Origin: Neurospora tetrasperma FGSC 2508
Lineage: Eukaryota; Ascomycota; Sordariomycetes; Sordariales; Sordariaceae
Length of the DNA: 64,000 nucleotides
Reading direction: 5' to 3'
Assembly: GCF_000213175.1 (NCBI RefSeq)
Contig: NW_009799099.1
Coordinates: 2,448,656-2,512,655, forward strand
A program made the position numbers and the translations under genes. The notes beneath the pieces were generated by a model, which saw nothing but the letters and a program-made list of their open reading frames with translations, was not told the origin of the DNA and did no database searches. This document shows positions 50,553 through 63,942 of this stretch, piece by piece. The stretch's first letter is position 1. The number at the start of each line of letters is the position of its first letter.

Positions 50553-52553
50553 CTTTCTCTCGAAACGGCAAATACTGCCAATATACCTGGCTTAGTTCCC
50601 TGCCACTGTGCTTCATGACTGAACTGGCAAGTTCCGTGGAAGGCCAATGACGATAGCGAGTAAAGGAGGAGCTGAATACTCGATGATGAGGAGTAGGTGA
50701 GTACCTAGCATGCGCAGGGTGAAGTGGAACTTGGAAGCAGAAAGTGTAGGTAAACTGTTTAAAATGTCCAAAAATCGCACTCCGAGGTGGTAACCCATCA
50801 TTGGAAGTGGCAGATTCTTAGTGAAAATATGCCAACGTAAATGGGGTGAACCGGTTAGGAAAAGCGGACGATGCCACGGAATATGCGTGTTCAGAATTCG
50901 TTGTCAAGAATTGGCGAACGAACGTCAGAGAGTGGGGATCAGTGAGTGTTTAAACTTGCAACTCTTTTCTCCACCTGAATCTCCTTGGTGATTAGTTCGC
51001 CAAAGTCCAACCCATTCAAGCTCCAGTCGTTTTAGCCGCGTCCCCAACCAGTCGGCCGGTATAGCAAGCCCTTGTCACGCCAAACTGTACCTCTATTAAG
51101 GTAGGTCCATAACTCAGATGTCAAAAGGGCATCGTAGCTAGAGGTACCAGTGCAGTAAGTGAGTGATCTAGTTCGGTTCCCACCACTGTTCACCACTCAG
51201 CAGAGACGGGCACTTGGAACTTGAAGCCCGGCCTAAAGTTTGGTATTGGTTCCGTCCTAACCTTACAGTTTGCGTCAGTCAGACTTGGTATAATGATGGG
51301 CCATGCCGCACGAATTGCCACGGGTACGTGGTGATAAGTGAGTAAACTCAACAAGGGAACAAAAGCCGAGTGTCTTGTAAGCCTTGGGAACCTGTGTTCA
51401 AGTTCACCCATCCTTGTATAGCACCCGCTGCCGCCGCTGTAGCCTGATCTTGCACGTACTGCGTAGCATCATCACCTTCACTCACCTATTCAATCGACGC
51501 CAATGCTTGGTCGGCACTCGTCAGTTGGGTTCAGTGCGGCAGCGTAACGAACGAAAGTCAAATACTTGGAGCACCGGCCTCCGAAGACGAACCTGCTACA
51601 CTGCAAGTCCTTTATTGACACTCAGGTTTCATTCTCTGAATACCTATCGTCCTTGTGTGTCCATTGTGACCACTCTGAAGAGCTTTGAGGGACTCAGCTG
51701 TTGACCGCGGCAGTTCAACTCAAGTTAGTACTTGTAAGTTCTTTCAAGGCCGCAGTGACATGGAACTAACGGAATTGGAGGGTTGACATTAGCAATCGGT
51801 CGGCTGCTGTAGTCCGTCGCTTCAAGTGTAGAGGTACTATAGTGCGGTGAGTCCACTGCAGTCAGTCCTTTGAGTTCAGTTGGTTCTCCGCGAGTGCATC
51901 GCGACTTTCAACTCCAAGGAAAGGCCGTCCCACCGCCTACCTCTAGGCTCCTGCACGCTCAGTCATTCCGCTAGCCCAGCGAGACTGCAGCTTTTATGGG
52001 ACGGACGGAACGAACTGAAGAGTGAGGCCTTATATCGCTTTTTCTTTCCGTCCTCAGAAACCGTTGTGAGGTCACAGGTCATATCAAAGGTGGAGCAACC
52101 GTTCTTTCCCTGCCGCAACAGTTGTGCCTTCCTCAGCCGGCGCTTAGCTACCTCTACCGCCAACAACCGTCAAGCTCATTCCGCCATTCACTCTCACACG
52201 CAAGGTCCTGCTTGCCAAGTTCGTTTCGGGCTCCTCGGCATTCAATCTCAGCTCGCTCTTTCCGTCTTGCATCTGCCTCCGATGGGTTGATACGAGGGTC
52301 AGAAACTGAAAGAACGAACTTGAACGAACCCGTAATTTACGAGATCAAACTACTGGCGTAATTGCCCAGGTACATGCTGTTAGTGACGGCCATTCTTGAT
52401 TATGTGAAATTTGATCGCTCTACTACCCCTCTTAACAGGGCGGGTGTTGCGTAGTGTAGTGCAGTGGTACTTACACAGCTCGCGCGTATCAGACGGTTTT
52501 GTATTAACTCCGTCTGCTTCGGTCAGTACTAGAAGGTTGAACTGAAATTAGAG

Positions 52554-52592
52554 TACCTCTACCTAGGTACCTCTACCTAGGAAGTACCTCTA
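52554..52592. repeat. Tandem TACCTCTACCTAGG repeat
   Basis: Two exact 14-bp units lie at 52554-52567 and 52568-52581, followed by a partial unit TACCTCTA at 52585-52592. The unit includes the palindrome CCTAGG. Related single copies occur nearby. Confidence 0.9.
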
Positions 52593-53112
52593 GTAACGAA
52601 AACTTAACCTCGCGGCGTGAACCGATTCATCCAGCCTTTTTCTTTACAGCCCTTTGTTGTGGACCAAAGCAGGCGAGGAATTGAGTATGCCGTCCGCCTG
52701 CGTTCTGGACTCGGACCTTCAGTTTTCATCTTTTACTTGTACGGTCCACTAGTAGCACTCAGTCAGCAAACGCACTCCCCACAGATGTCAACCTTCCCGT
52801 TATGCTGTCGGAGTGTCCTCCTCCCTCCTTCCGGCCCACTGGCATGAGTCGCTCCGCAAATACGAGACAAGCACTTAGCCCAAAGTGGTCATGGCAGAGA
52901 CAGTATTATCACACAAGTACCTACACTCTGCGCAAAGACTACCTCTAGGAACCTTGGGACTCACAGTGGGCGAGGAGGCAAAGAATACCGTGACCTCCAC
53001 GGCCACCTGGTCCATCCGGCTCTATAGTAGTGATCGGGGGGAGTTGTGACGCCTTCCGGAGATGATGGATGGGAGCATCAAACCTATCGTAGTAAATGAG
53101 GCAAGGTTGGTT

Positions 53113-53355
53113 GGTAGAGGTAGGTAGAGGTGTATGCAGCCGTCTTGACATACATCACAAAGAGGCTGGCCACTTGATCAGAACGGTTAGGTTGGGGCTG
53201 ACATAAACGGGTAAGTGGGAGAGAAACCCAACAGCAATGTTCCCTGACCCTCACCTTCACCCTCCCCGCTTCCGCTTTTATGCTCCTTTCCTCCTCCTGG
53301 GTATCACACTACTTATCCCAGTCATTCCGGATATGCTTCTCTACCTACCTCTACC
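53113..53355. repeat. Perfect 17-bp inverted repeat
   Basis: The left arm GGTAGAGGTAGGTAGAG (53113-53129) is the exact reverse complement of the right arm CTCTACCTACCTCTACC (53339-53355), with 209 bp between. Both arms belong to the same CTACCTCTACC motif family seen across this region, so the pairing may just be two motif clusters in opposite orientation. Confidence 0.75.
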
Positions 53356-56300
53356 TATGTCTCGCTCACCACAGGCTTTGGTGTACTAGTAGAACAAAAC
53401 CCTAATTAATCTCTAGTACACAACCGTCGCTCCCGCACTTCATCCGTTCTCCCTTTTCCATCATGAATTTTCTCAGCCGCCCTTCTTTCTTGTGGGGCCT
53501 ACGGCCTGTATCAACGGTATCCACCACCATTATGATGACCATATATTATTCATTCAACCCAGCCCTGTATTTCTGGGATGGGCTTACTTCATAATACTAC
53601 TGAAGTTAGGTATGCATTGCTTGTCGTTGTTCACGAATGGCATCCATTTTCCAGAAAGTGCAATTTCCCTCATTGATCTGGTCTGACCAATCCAAACGCT
53701 CATAAACACTTTCGGGACTTGATTGCCTTCCTTTCGAACCAACTACCTAACTAACCAGATTCCGAGCCTTCGACTACTAGACCCAGAAACTGAGAGATGG
53801 CTGAGATGGCGTCGAGTGGATGACTTACAGAGTTTCAGCCATAAAGCATCCATTGGGCAAAGACTCATGTAGCTCCTCGTCACAACCCCCGCTTTGAAAT
53901 CAGAATAACATATCGGGGCTCCTGTTCGTAGCCCTTCCATGAAAGCAAGATCGTTTTTGGTACGCATTGTGTGTACCATCGCCCTTCCCTCTGGCGGCGC
54001 ATTACTCCCGGTTTGATACATCTCGTCTGAACAAAGTCAGTTCCGTCGGTACGTCTCAAGCATCCACTACCGGTCGTTGTCACCTTTCATGTAAGTACCG
54101 CAATACCTAGTTAAGTGAGCGGGAAGGCACAGTCCAAGTGGACTACGGCAGTCGGAAACCAACCGAGCCCAGCAACATCAAGGTCGTTCGTTGACCAGGC
54201 TCCCTGCTTTATCAACATCTCCTAATCGAATACTCATCTGGATTCTTGCTATATTCTAAAAAGTTTGCTAGGCCGCACATCAGGAAGAAGTGAGTATGAC
54301 CGGGTCCGGTCGCAACGGACAAGTGCGTTGGCATCCATATCCTTCCCCTCCTCTACACATCTCTTGCATTAATACCCTGGTCATGTCTCACTTTGAGGCA
54401 TCTCTCGGCGATAGTGGCAATAGAAGAAAGATCAATGTCCAGTGGGCTCTCACAATGAGAAGGGTCAAAGATCTGGACTCCGGCCGGGGACCAGGGAATG
54501 AAGAAGAAAGGTTGCTGCATGAGCTGTGCTTGGCCGGGCGGGGGTCGGGGGCCGCAAAAAATAAATGGGATTCGAGATGACCTTGATGCAGGCCACGCGC
54601 TGACTTGATGCCTTTCTGGGCATGTTGCAGCAAGACTTTTGATCAGGTCGCCGACCTACCTACATCCCTCTGGTTCAATATCAGCCCTGGAACTGCAATT
54701 AGATTGTTGATCTGCAAGACGTACAACGTAAGCCACAGAAGTAAGTGCCTGGTGTCTCTGTATCTGTTCGACCATATACGGAGTTTTCCGTATTCTGGCA
54801 CCGACTCTCTCATCGGTTATCATGTCGACAGTGCCAGCAACTGCCAAAGGCTTCCACCAAGCTTGATCTTCGCCCTTCAAGTGGGCCAGCCCACACGTTA
54901 AGAAGACAGTAGCATCGCATCTTCTCCCCTGATATATGTTAGGTCGTACTGATGGCAGGACTTCCTTCGCCGTGCAGAGGATCCTTCTGGATGGACCGGA
55001 CAATATCTGGCCATCCAAAAAATGCTACTAGCCCAGCTGACTAGCTGCGTCCAGGCGTTTAATCAAGCGCCGATTCCATTGAGTGTCTCGGAGATGCGGA
55101 TACAGCGCATAGATGGAGACCCCGTTTACCAACAGGCCGGATGAAAAACTAGGCAAATGGAAGCTGCCGTGATGGCATTGTCTTGAATGTCTGACAGCCA
55201 CTATTCTGAAGTAGGAAGGAAAAGCAGAGTCGAAGGGAGCGAGATAGGTAGCGTTGATTGTTGACGCTTCCTTAGTCGAGTGGATCCATGATATGCCATC
55301 AAGAGCATGGCAATGAGGCGGATCTTGCCAATGATGTGCGTAAGCTAAGGTAGTCGATAAGAGGCCTATGGAGAAGGGTAGTGTCTCGGTCCAAGTTCGA
55401 AACGGGGACTCGAGTCCCAGCCACAATGAATGTGTGAACGCCTTTCATGCCATCTTGCATAGAGCACGTCGAGGAGGCTCTGGGTTTGAGCTGGACAGGG
55501 GTTTGGGCATTACAAGCATCCAATCGCTGACAGAAACGGTCCGCGGAGAGTCTTCTTGGTGAAGGTCATACCGCTAGCCAAGCATATCAATATTCTTGCG
55601 ACCGCTCCTGCCTCCAGACTGACAGGGTGGTTGGTCCCTCATGAAATTATCTTGCTGATAGGGTAGGGGGAATCGCATGGAGATAAACCTTGTGTTCGGT
55701 GTGGAATTGAACACCCACCAGCTAACTGAAGTTCGATCTCATCTTGGACTCGCACATTCGATTGAGGCTTTCGGGGTACAGTGGGTGAAACATAATCAGC
55801 CACTATTCCGTGTTAGTCAATCTTGTTCTCACTACACTACCACTGTTGGTTTCGAGAACTAGGGAGTTATACTCACCTATGGTTACAGTACAGTCCCCTG
55901 AAACTGCATGTACATAGTTTTGCAGACACTACGGGGGAGCGCCATGTATGTGTATGCGGAAAGGGGTGCTGGCTTCTGGTGGGAGAGAGGCAGTTGTGGC
56001 CGCGCCTACAATCATGATGTAAGTGTACACTAGGTACTGTAGAGAAATTTTAGCATGTAAACAATGTACATAGTACACTACTACATATGCAATTGCTGGA
56101 GTGTGCGCTCAGAGGTCAATACTGTACAATACTTCCAGCATGGTGCTGCCGTATTCCAAGGTTACATTTGCATCTCGCTCCTGCCCCACACTTCGCAACC
56201 TCATCGTCAAGAAGGTTTAGCGGAAGACCAGGGTGACCGTCAAAACGACTGGGGGGAAGCCGTTGCAGTTAATGACGGGGAAGCCCCATGGAGACGAGCA

Positions 56301-59300
56301 GGCGTACCCCCAGAACGCTATTGTTGAGGTTTCAGGGAACTATCTCCACCGGTACCCTACTGCATACGCAATACCTATACAGCGACATGTCTCGTCAGCT
56401 TTCGGTGTATTTTGGTAGCTTATTGCATCTGATGTAGGATGTAACTTGTTTATCCCATCATCTTGCTGAGAAAGGTTTGCCTTCATGACTTGCTGCTCTC
56501 TTTTTCCAGTGAAGCGCAATGCAATGGCCAGTTGACACCGTACTAGGATGATAATGGCTGAAGTAACGTGCCCAAGCGACAAGGGTGATGAAGATCTTCC
56601 TATTTGGGCACGAGGGCGCCAAAGCTTCAGCTGGACGCTCGCTAGAAATCGCCAGGCAAGGTTTAGAGGGGCAGGGCGGGTTGGACGGTACGCGACGGTA
56701 GGGATCGATGGGCGGGCAAGGATTTTGACAAGGGGGCTACGGCAACAGTCAAGGAACGCCACCTGGAAGATCTTCCTGCCATAATTGGACGCCTCTTGAC
56801 CCGAAGCTGTGTGACAACGGTTTTTTGCGTCAACGCTAAAGAGTTTGGCGGACGGATCGCTCCCCTTCTTGGGTCTCAGGTCGCCGAGTCGGGCTTTAGC
56901 CACATGGTATGAGGGAGGGTGGTGCCCGAGCTGCTGGCACGCAGCCGTATCTGTACCAGTTTTGTCAGTGTGGCTGATTTGGTTCCGTTTGGACCGTTTT
57001 CCCGGACTACTGGTAGCTTCGGGTTCCGAGGAGGGGGAAGCCCGTGGCTATAGAGCAGCGTAATGGCACCGGCGACTCGGCGACTGTTGCGAGCCTTCGA
57101 CTGGAGTGGGAAGACTATAGTAGAATAGCCTCGTTCGAAAGACGGTCAGTGCACGTGTAGTGGTGCCGTGCCCAAGTCCGTCCGGGAATTGACCCGTGGT
57201 AGTGTAGTGGGGTGACCTTTTTGCCCGGTTCTCGTCTCGCGCAATCCCCAGTTTTCAAGCATGCCGAGCGCTGGAGCTGCGACTAACACGTATGAACACT
57301 CCAACGCTCCGTCCGTCAGGATGTTAGCGACATGTTGGGGACGCACCTAAGCACGTCTAAGCACCCGCTCGCTCCTCGGCATCTCATGGCTTGGATGGAG
57401 ACGTGTGGAGCGATTATTCGCTGGCCTGGCCGATTCAGTCCAGCATGCCCAGGTGTGGTAGTTGTACGAAAGCTCAGCAGGATCGCGACCATCCGGTATT
57501 CGGTGCAAGTTGCAGCCAAGAACTGGGTGCTTTCGTCGACACGGAATCATTCCATCGTTGTTCCGCCATCTTGGCGGCCTTGGATCGAAACTAGTGTTGT
57601 TTGTATGCGTTTGCTCTCTCTACACTGTAGTGTGTACCGTCGTTATCTGCAGGTTGCATCTGTACCGGGGTCATCGTGGATATATTGCAGGGCATGACGA
57701 CAAGGTGATCGCGGGCAGGTGAAATTGGAGACGGAACGAAGTTCTTGAAGTCCAACCACTTCTCCCAAGCAGACCTGGAGCTGACGGATGGCGGGATGAT
57801 GATCTGTATTAACAGTGGGGCTGTAGACGAGACGCAAACCATTGTTGCAATGCGGCTGCAAGTCATTTTTGTTCACTGTATCGACGACGGACTTGGAATG
57901 CCCGTCAGACTGTGCCCTGCCCCGTTCTACTACTATGTAGGTACAGTATCCTCAGTGTGCCCCGTGTCCATCATCGCCGGGCCGGTCTGGTCCCAGTCTA
58001 CTACACTAGAGCGACCTGACCCGAGTCCTCAGGCTACCATTCGACTGGGAAGGAGTAACTGGAGCTGGGTTATAACGTGGTAAGTACTTACTGCTAGAAC
58101 TAAATACGAAGTGGTTTGCCAGATTACACCGGTTTCACTGGCTGCAGTTAGAGTGACTACAGTGATGTACTTCGTAAACAAGGAAGGGACGACTTGCCCC
58201 ATATGCCATGGTATGTAGAGGTGGTACTAAGTGGAAGTTATGAGTGAGATAGAGAGATAGTCGATATTATAGGGGAGGTAAATTCCATATTGACCGGCCC
58301 CTTCCCGACGAGTCGGGACCACTGCGGGGTAAGGGCACAGCAACTTCCATCACGTTGAACGAATCGAAGAGGAAGCTTGACTCGGGAGCTCAAGGCAGCC
58401 GTGATTGCTTCAGTGGGTGGCTACAAATTTGGTCAACGTTCAGCGCGCCGCGGGGTGTTTGTTGCGTTTCAGCTACTATAATGTGAGCGGGAGTACAATT
58501 GATCTTATGTGTAGTGTGCAATATAGGGCCGTTGAAGATGGTGGGGATGGGTTGCTGCTTATCCCGCTTAGTAAAGGGCTAAACTTGCCCTGAAAATGCA
58601 GTGTACGGCATTGGGATAACCACAGTACATAGGATTCTCATGTCTCAAGTTGGAAGCCACGCACCGGAGATATAGCCATGTCGAGGACCGCAGACATGTC
58701 TCCTCCGGCGCGGGCTTCGTTATACGGGCCTGGGACTGTATCATCTTTACACTACGGCGCGGGTTCGGGGTGCTCCGTCCGGACATCGCTCCCAATCACC
58801 ATGTAAATCTGTTCGCTTGTTCGTCCCTTTTTTGTCCGATTTCTGTCGGTACAGTATGCATCCAAGCGTTACGATCTCTGGCTCACTGACTGAGACACTG
58901 CCCACATACTGTGCGTCAACCGTTGAGCTTGGTGAGATGGACACGCCGTTGTGTCCTCCGAACCCCTGCTCCGATGCATTTAACCGGTCGGGAACCCAAG
59001 TTACTGGATCGCTAAGATCCCGTCACGCTGATGACCTTTTAAAGCCACTGCTCACACAACCCTGGAGCTAATCAATCCTGTCCACATTTAGCAACAAGCG
59101 GACGGGAAAACAGCGGAATCTCCCTCTCAAGCCGAGGCACGGAACTCGCAACACACTCAGACCCGGGCGTGGGAGACCTGTAGTCTACATTACAATACTG
59201 GTATGTTTGTTGGTTTGGTTCTTTTGAGTCTAGTCAGATGTGGCCTTTTTCTTACCAACGAACAAACAAACTAGGGCTGGATGGTAAAGAAGCCAAACAC

Positions 59301-62077
59301 CGGTACGCTAAGTGTCAAGGCCTACTTGGTGCAAGGGAAATAACCTGCCCAAATTGTTTGTATTACCTGATAGGGCACACGACTATAGTGTCAAGGTCGG
59401 TACGATGGGTTACCGATTCCCTTCATGTTACCCAATTCACTCGAGTGCTTGGCCTGTCAGCGTTCACCCTGCCATCTGTTTTCTTTCCTTTTTCCCCCCT
59501 CTCTTGGAGTTGGACCGAGCTGTCCACCGCCAGTTCGGTCTCGGCCAAGGAGAAAGGGTTAACTTGACTATTAGCAGAGGGAATCACGGCGTCAAGCATA
59601 TCCGTCCTTGGGCGTGTTTGGAAGAGAACATGCAAGATAATCCGCGGCAGCAAATCCCGGCCCTTTATACCGTACTGTGGTTGCGAGCCGAAAGAACCCC
59701 TTGTCAGGTACCGAGCACGAGCCACCACAGGCAAAACTTCGTGGCTTTGTATATATGTAGCACTGTGTGATCAGCGATCGTCAGCGCCCTGGCCCACGGG
59801 TTTTACCCATCTCACCACATCAACAAATATTCGCCCAAGGGGGGGACAGCCAATGTGTGAGAGCAGATACATGGCTGACGAGAATACTCACCCGGGCGAC
59901 CCAATACTATGCAGTATATACGATAGCGCTGTATAGTTAGGTAGATACCGCACTGTTGGCATATTAGGTGCAACCGACAGTTTAGGTGGGCGATGGACTG
60001 GACGGATCACGGACGCGGAGCGGATCGGTGTGGATGGGGCCGAGTTCAAGATTTTAAGGTGAGCGCTCCCGAGTTCAGTGAACGCCTCGATCGGGTTGGT
60101 TTTGGCGATCCTGCCTTCCCTGCTATTCTTGCTGTTGTGTTCCTGCTGAGGTATCGACACCGTAGGTAGGTAAGGGTTCCTTTGGTTTCCCAGTCCTGAA
60201 CTGGGTTTTCTGCGATCGCTGAGTTAGGACTGGACAATCGCACAGCGTCTGGTCGTCACTCGAGGTTCCAGGCAGCACACAAGCTTCGGCTTTGGCAGTT
60301 CCCGGGAACGCCATCGTCAGGGTTTGTGCTGGACGGATGTGTTGCCAATCTTATTGGATTGAGCGAGTTAAGGGCTCGGACATCAGGATACGACCAAGTG
60401 CTACCTACCTCCTCGCAGCAGACACATACCTAGGCACACGCAAATTGTTGAACGTAGATTGGCACTGGCTTGTCACTTTACTGCGGATTCATTGATCGAA
60501 TAGACGGGAAAGGGTAGAATTAATCTTGCGCGTAGGTTCGTCGATCCAGGGAAATGGCGTGGCTTGTCTTGGGATTCATCGTGGCCGCGACCGGAAAGGG
60601 CGCTGTGAATAGAAGGCTTGGAAAGACCACAGTGATCCGGTTGGCTGCCAACGAGGGACAACTGGCTGCCCGGTCTGGACGACTTGACCGTCCAGCCAAT
60701 CAGACTCATGCAACACTAACAATTCAACAAAATGCACGGGCTCCGGATTTGGACACTGAGGTTTCTTAGGTGCCTGGGCTCTTACCTCTTGGCTAGGTAA
60801 CTCACCACTTCCTGGTCGCTTCGACAAATTTTCAATCAAGTAGAGGGAGTAAGTGAGATGAGTTGGAGGCTCTGTCTGTCGATTTTCTTTCCTTTCGACA
60901 TATGCCACCTCACCTCAATCCAGGGGCAGCTCGAATACGTGCCTTCAAAAACCTCCTCGACGCACGGATATCAGTTCCATTGGCATGGCATTAATTCCCT
61001 TGTACAAAGCTACCGGCGCCAGGCGTATGCTGTCAAGCAAAACTGGGCTAGAATCCTTCCGCCCCTGCCTGAGCGCACTCACCGTTTTCATTACAGGCTA
61101 CCGATAGACGTCATAGTCTGACCGTTTTGGTCTTTGCTCGCTTTCCGTAACCGGTACCGACTGCGCTAAAGGTGGGTTATCCCAGTGCCTTCAGGTTGCA
61201 TTAGCTTACAGTAACATATCAGACAAGGGGCGGTCCTTGGACTCAGACATCGAATTAGGTTAAGGAAGCCACTGGCATTTTTTTAAATGGCACCTGTCGT
61301 TTCGACACAGCCAGCAAGGTATCTACACAGTCTTGTCGACCGGAAGTAGATACATAGGGACAAGGAACGCCCAGTGCAAGTATACTTGGTACCTCGCCAG
61401 GCTCAGATGAGGCATTCACGGTATCCTTCTTTCTAGGAAGTAGCTTGTTCATGCGAGCCATCGGCTAGCTGTACATACTGTGTAGTACGCTACGAGCTGG
61501 GCTATACAAATACTAGACACGATAAACAATTTGTAAGGGGCTGAGAAGTGGACTGCCTGGTATGCGGAATCCCACCTCGTACTATGTACACCAATCGACC
61601 CCTGGCTGAGACGCGTACCAGAAGTGGAAATCCGTTCTTCCAAACGGGGGGAGCTCCAGTCATGGACTTGCACTTGGGTACCTGCAAGTGAAATACTAGG
61701 CTAGCCGATATCCAGCAAGCTAGTACATACATGACATTTCGGGCCTGCGCCTTACTTTCTTCTTCCTCGCATCCCGTCATCTACTAGCGTCCGTCGGTGG
61801 CATTAGACCGTCTGAGAACATCATCCCACACACCTTCAGATCGGCCAGTCATCTTATAAACCTCGTTCCCTTTCAACTACTTTATCTTCCTCCCCATCCC
61901 CAACCTGCATTCCCGTACCACCTTCAACCGCCCATCTCTACCATCAAACATCTATTACAATCATCGACACCCACGCCGACTCGACATCAACAAAGCTCCA
62001 TTGAAGGATAACATCATTAGTCTTCAACGCAACCAAGACCAAAACCGTCGTCCACCTTATCGACATTTTCGATCATC

Positions 62078-63049
62078 ATGTCTAACATGCCCGACCAACG
62101 GAGAGGTCCCTGGTCAGCAGGGGAGGATCAGCGACTCATCAAGTTGGTCAAGGACCTAGGACCGGGAAACTGGGTCAACGTCGCCCGCATTCTCGGAACC
62201 AGAACCCCCAAGCAGTGCCGAGAGCGATGGCACCAAAACCTGAAGCCAGGGCTGAACCACGGACCTATGACACAGGAAGAGGCCGCTATCATCGTTAGAG
62301 AGGTAGATCTGAAGGGGCCTCGCTGGGCAGACATTGCCAGGAAGCTCCAGGGCCGCAGCGACAACGCAGTCAAGAACTATTGGAACGGCCTCAACAACCG
62401 CAAAAAGAACCAGCTTAGGAGACAGAGTGCACCAAGACGCGTTTCTGCCTCCGATGTTCTAAGAAGCAGCCCCGGTCAACCGCCGAGAGCGCACATGCAG
62501 CGCCCCATCAGATACCCTCAGGACATCTACACGGGATCTAGGAGGCCATCCAGTCCCAGTAGCTTCAACGACAGCCTTCATCACCGCGTCCATGAGTCCA
62601 TCGAGTGGTTCCCTTCTAGGCCACAGCAGCAGCAACAGCAACAGCAACAGGCTCGATGCACTACACCCTTCACATCTTTTTTCCCTCCATCACATGCCTT
62701 CCCCACTACCGATGGATATCAAGATGGAAGCGATTGCCCAAATGGAAACACTCTGCGGCTCTTGACACCACCCACATCAAGGCGACTTGCCCCATTCAGC
62801 ACCTTGCCCTCTCCTACTACCTCATCCATCGGAGACTTGGATGAGTTTGATCGCCGACAGCTAGCAGCATTCGCAGCACCTGCGGCCTACCGTCGTCCCA
62901 GTCTTCCTTTCCCTCAGCAATCATCAATGGGATACTTCCCTTCTGCCACCGAGTACCTTCCCACGGCACCTAGCTCGCCTATTGCCTTGATCCAACGAGA
63001 CGAGAAAAACCATGCCAGGATCCCTGTCACAAGCCTCTTGTGCTCTTGA
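62078..63049 (+). CDS. rca-1: Two-repeat Myb DNA-binding protein, probable FlbD/RCA-1 homolog
   Basis: A single-exon gene of 323 residues. Two Myb repeats sit at the N-terminus: repeat 1 at ~9-56 (RRGPWSAGEDQRLIKLVKDL; tryptophans W12, W32, W51) and repeat 2 at ~61-107 (W83, W102, with M64 where the first tryptophan is usual). The recognition-helix region GRSDNAVKNYWNGLNNRKKN is well conserved. The rest is Ser/Pro-rich and probably disordered, with nine consecutive glutamines encoded at 62624-62650. This fits FlbD-type regulators of asexual development; RCA-1 is the Neurospora member. The symbol rests on recall of the family and of its chromosomal neighbourhood, so a related fungal Myb protein is possible. 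The very long upstream region fits a developmentally regulated gene. Confidence 0.8.
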   Translation: MSNMPDQRRGPWSAGEDQRLIKLVKDLGPGNWVNVARILGTRTPKQCRERWHQNLKPGLNHGPMTQEEAAIIVREVDLKGPRWADIARKLQGRSDNAVKNYWNGLNNRKKNQLRRQSAPRRVSASDVLRSSPGQPPRAHMQRPIRYPQDIYTGSRRPSSPSSFNDSLHHRVHESIEWFPSRPQQQQQQQQQARCTTPFTSFFPPSHAFPTTDGYQDGSDCPNGNTLRLLTPPTSRRLAPFSTLPSPTTSSIGDLDEFDRRQLAAFAAPAAYRRPSLPFPQQSSMGYFPSATEYLPTAPSSPIALIQRDEKNHARIPVTSLLCS

Positions 63050-63279
63050 ACAGGTGGAACAAAATACCAACTATCTCTCACCTACGAAGATGATAATAAC
63101 CCGAAAGCCGAAGGCTAGCGGGGGCGTGTCGAACTGGTCATAATCACATATGGTAAGTTTTCCTGATGACGATGCCCTCCTCAAACACACATGACGCTTA
63201 CATAGTACATCAGATCAGAACAGCGTACAGCATCAATCCTGAGCTTGGTGAAATCACCACACTCATCTTGTCCTATCAA

Positions 63280-63285
63280 AATAAA
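63280..63285 (+). terminator. Possible polyadenylation signal of the Myb gene
   Basis: An exact AATAAA hexamer downstream of the Myb stop codon. Fungal polyadenylation signals are loose, so this is a weak call. Confidence 0.3.
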
Positions 63286-63926
63286 GGGACTGCAACTATC
63301 TTATAGCGTAATCAAAAGCAGACAGAAGGAACCGAAAATTGGGTTGGGCATGGCGGATGGATAGAAATACGTTATTCACGCCCCGCACTACCTACAATCA
63401 AGTAGTCAGTCGGTGGTTTTTTGTTCTTCTTTCCTCTTTTCTTGTATCAAGGGTCGGATGGCCTGAAGAGCGGATGGGCAGACGGAAGAGGTCTTTTTTT
63501 TTTTACTGTTGAGATACCCCCCACATCAGCAGATGCTTTGCGGCACGCTGTTATCCAAAAATCAAAGAAAAATTAATCGGTCAAATTAAATTACAGTGGC
63601 AATCTGCCCTTGCTTGTTCTATATTGTGCCTACCTGCGTCCAACAGTAGAAAGTGAACATGAATGCGAGTCGATGTAGCCGATGACCTGATAAAGCTTAC
63701 GACATCGCATAAGGTACCAAGAGTCTTTTCAACTTGGGGTCGTTCAGGGCCAATGACTACAATCAATTACCAGCATACAGAAAATGCCCGTTCCTTACAC
63801 GACCTAGGATACCTAGAGTAGAGAAAGATGTCGTGTTATACGAGACCCTCCCCCCTCTTCCCGGGTTCAGTGTTCAATATTCAGATTGAGGTTGTGCAAC
63901 CAACTTCTAAATCACTAAGTTTAGAT

Positions 63927-63942
63927 CACACACACACACACA
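63927..63942 (+). repeat. CA(8) dinucleotide repeat
   Basis: Eight CA units in non-coding sequence near the right edge. Confidence 0.85.

Larger units (their letters stand above)
50019..62077. other. 12-kb gene desert upstream of the Myb regulator
   Basis: No convincing gene is seen in about 12 kb. The longest frames (132-187 codons, for example 51880-52290, 55028-55426, 56340-56903 and 59312-59770) lack domains and look random. The DNA is not extremely AT-rich and I see no obvious transposon or RIP-like debris by eye. It carries a T22 tract, a cluster of TACCTCTACCTAGG-type motifs at 51-53.4 kb and a perfect 17-bp inverted repeat. The proximal 200 bp (61850-62077) are pyrimidine-rich like a promoter and leader. 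The region could be an extended regulatory region or contain non-coding RNA genes. Confidence 0.55.

Noticed and set aside
55370-55440. Possible tRNA T-arm (GGGACTCGAGTCCC)
   Set aside because: It is a simple palindrome without the GTTCRA loop, and no acceptor, D or anticodon arms can be drawn around it.
56340-56903. 187-codon minus-strand frame in the gene desert
   Set aside because: Largest frame in the region but no recognisable domain or expression signals; within chance for 12 kb of balanced composition.
50019-62077. RIP-mutated transposon remains
   Set aside because: The stretch is not extremely AT-rich, many CpA sites remain, and no transposase or reverse transcriptase fragments could be read in any frame.
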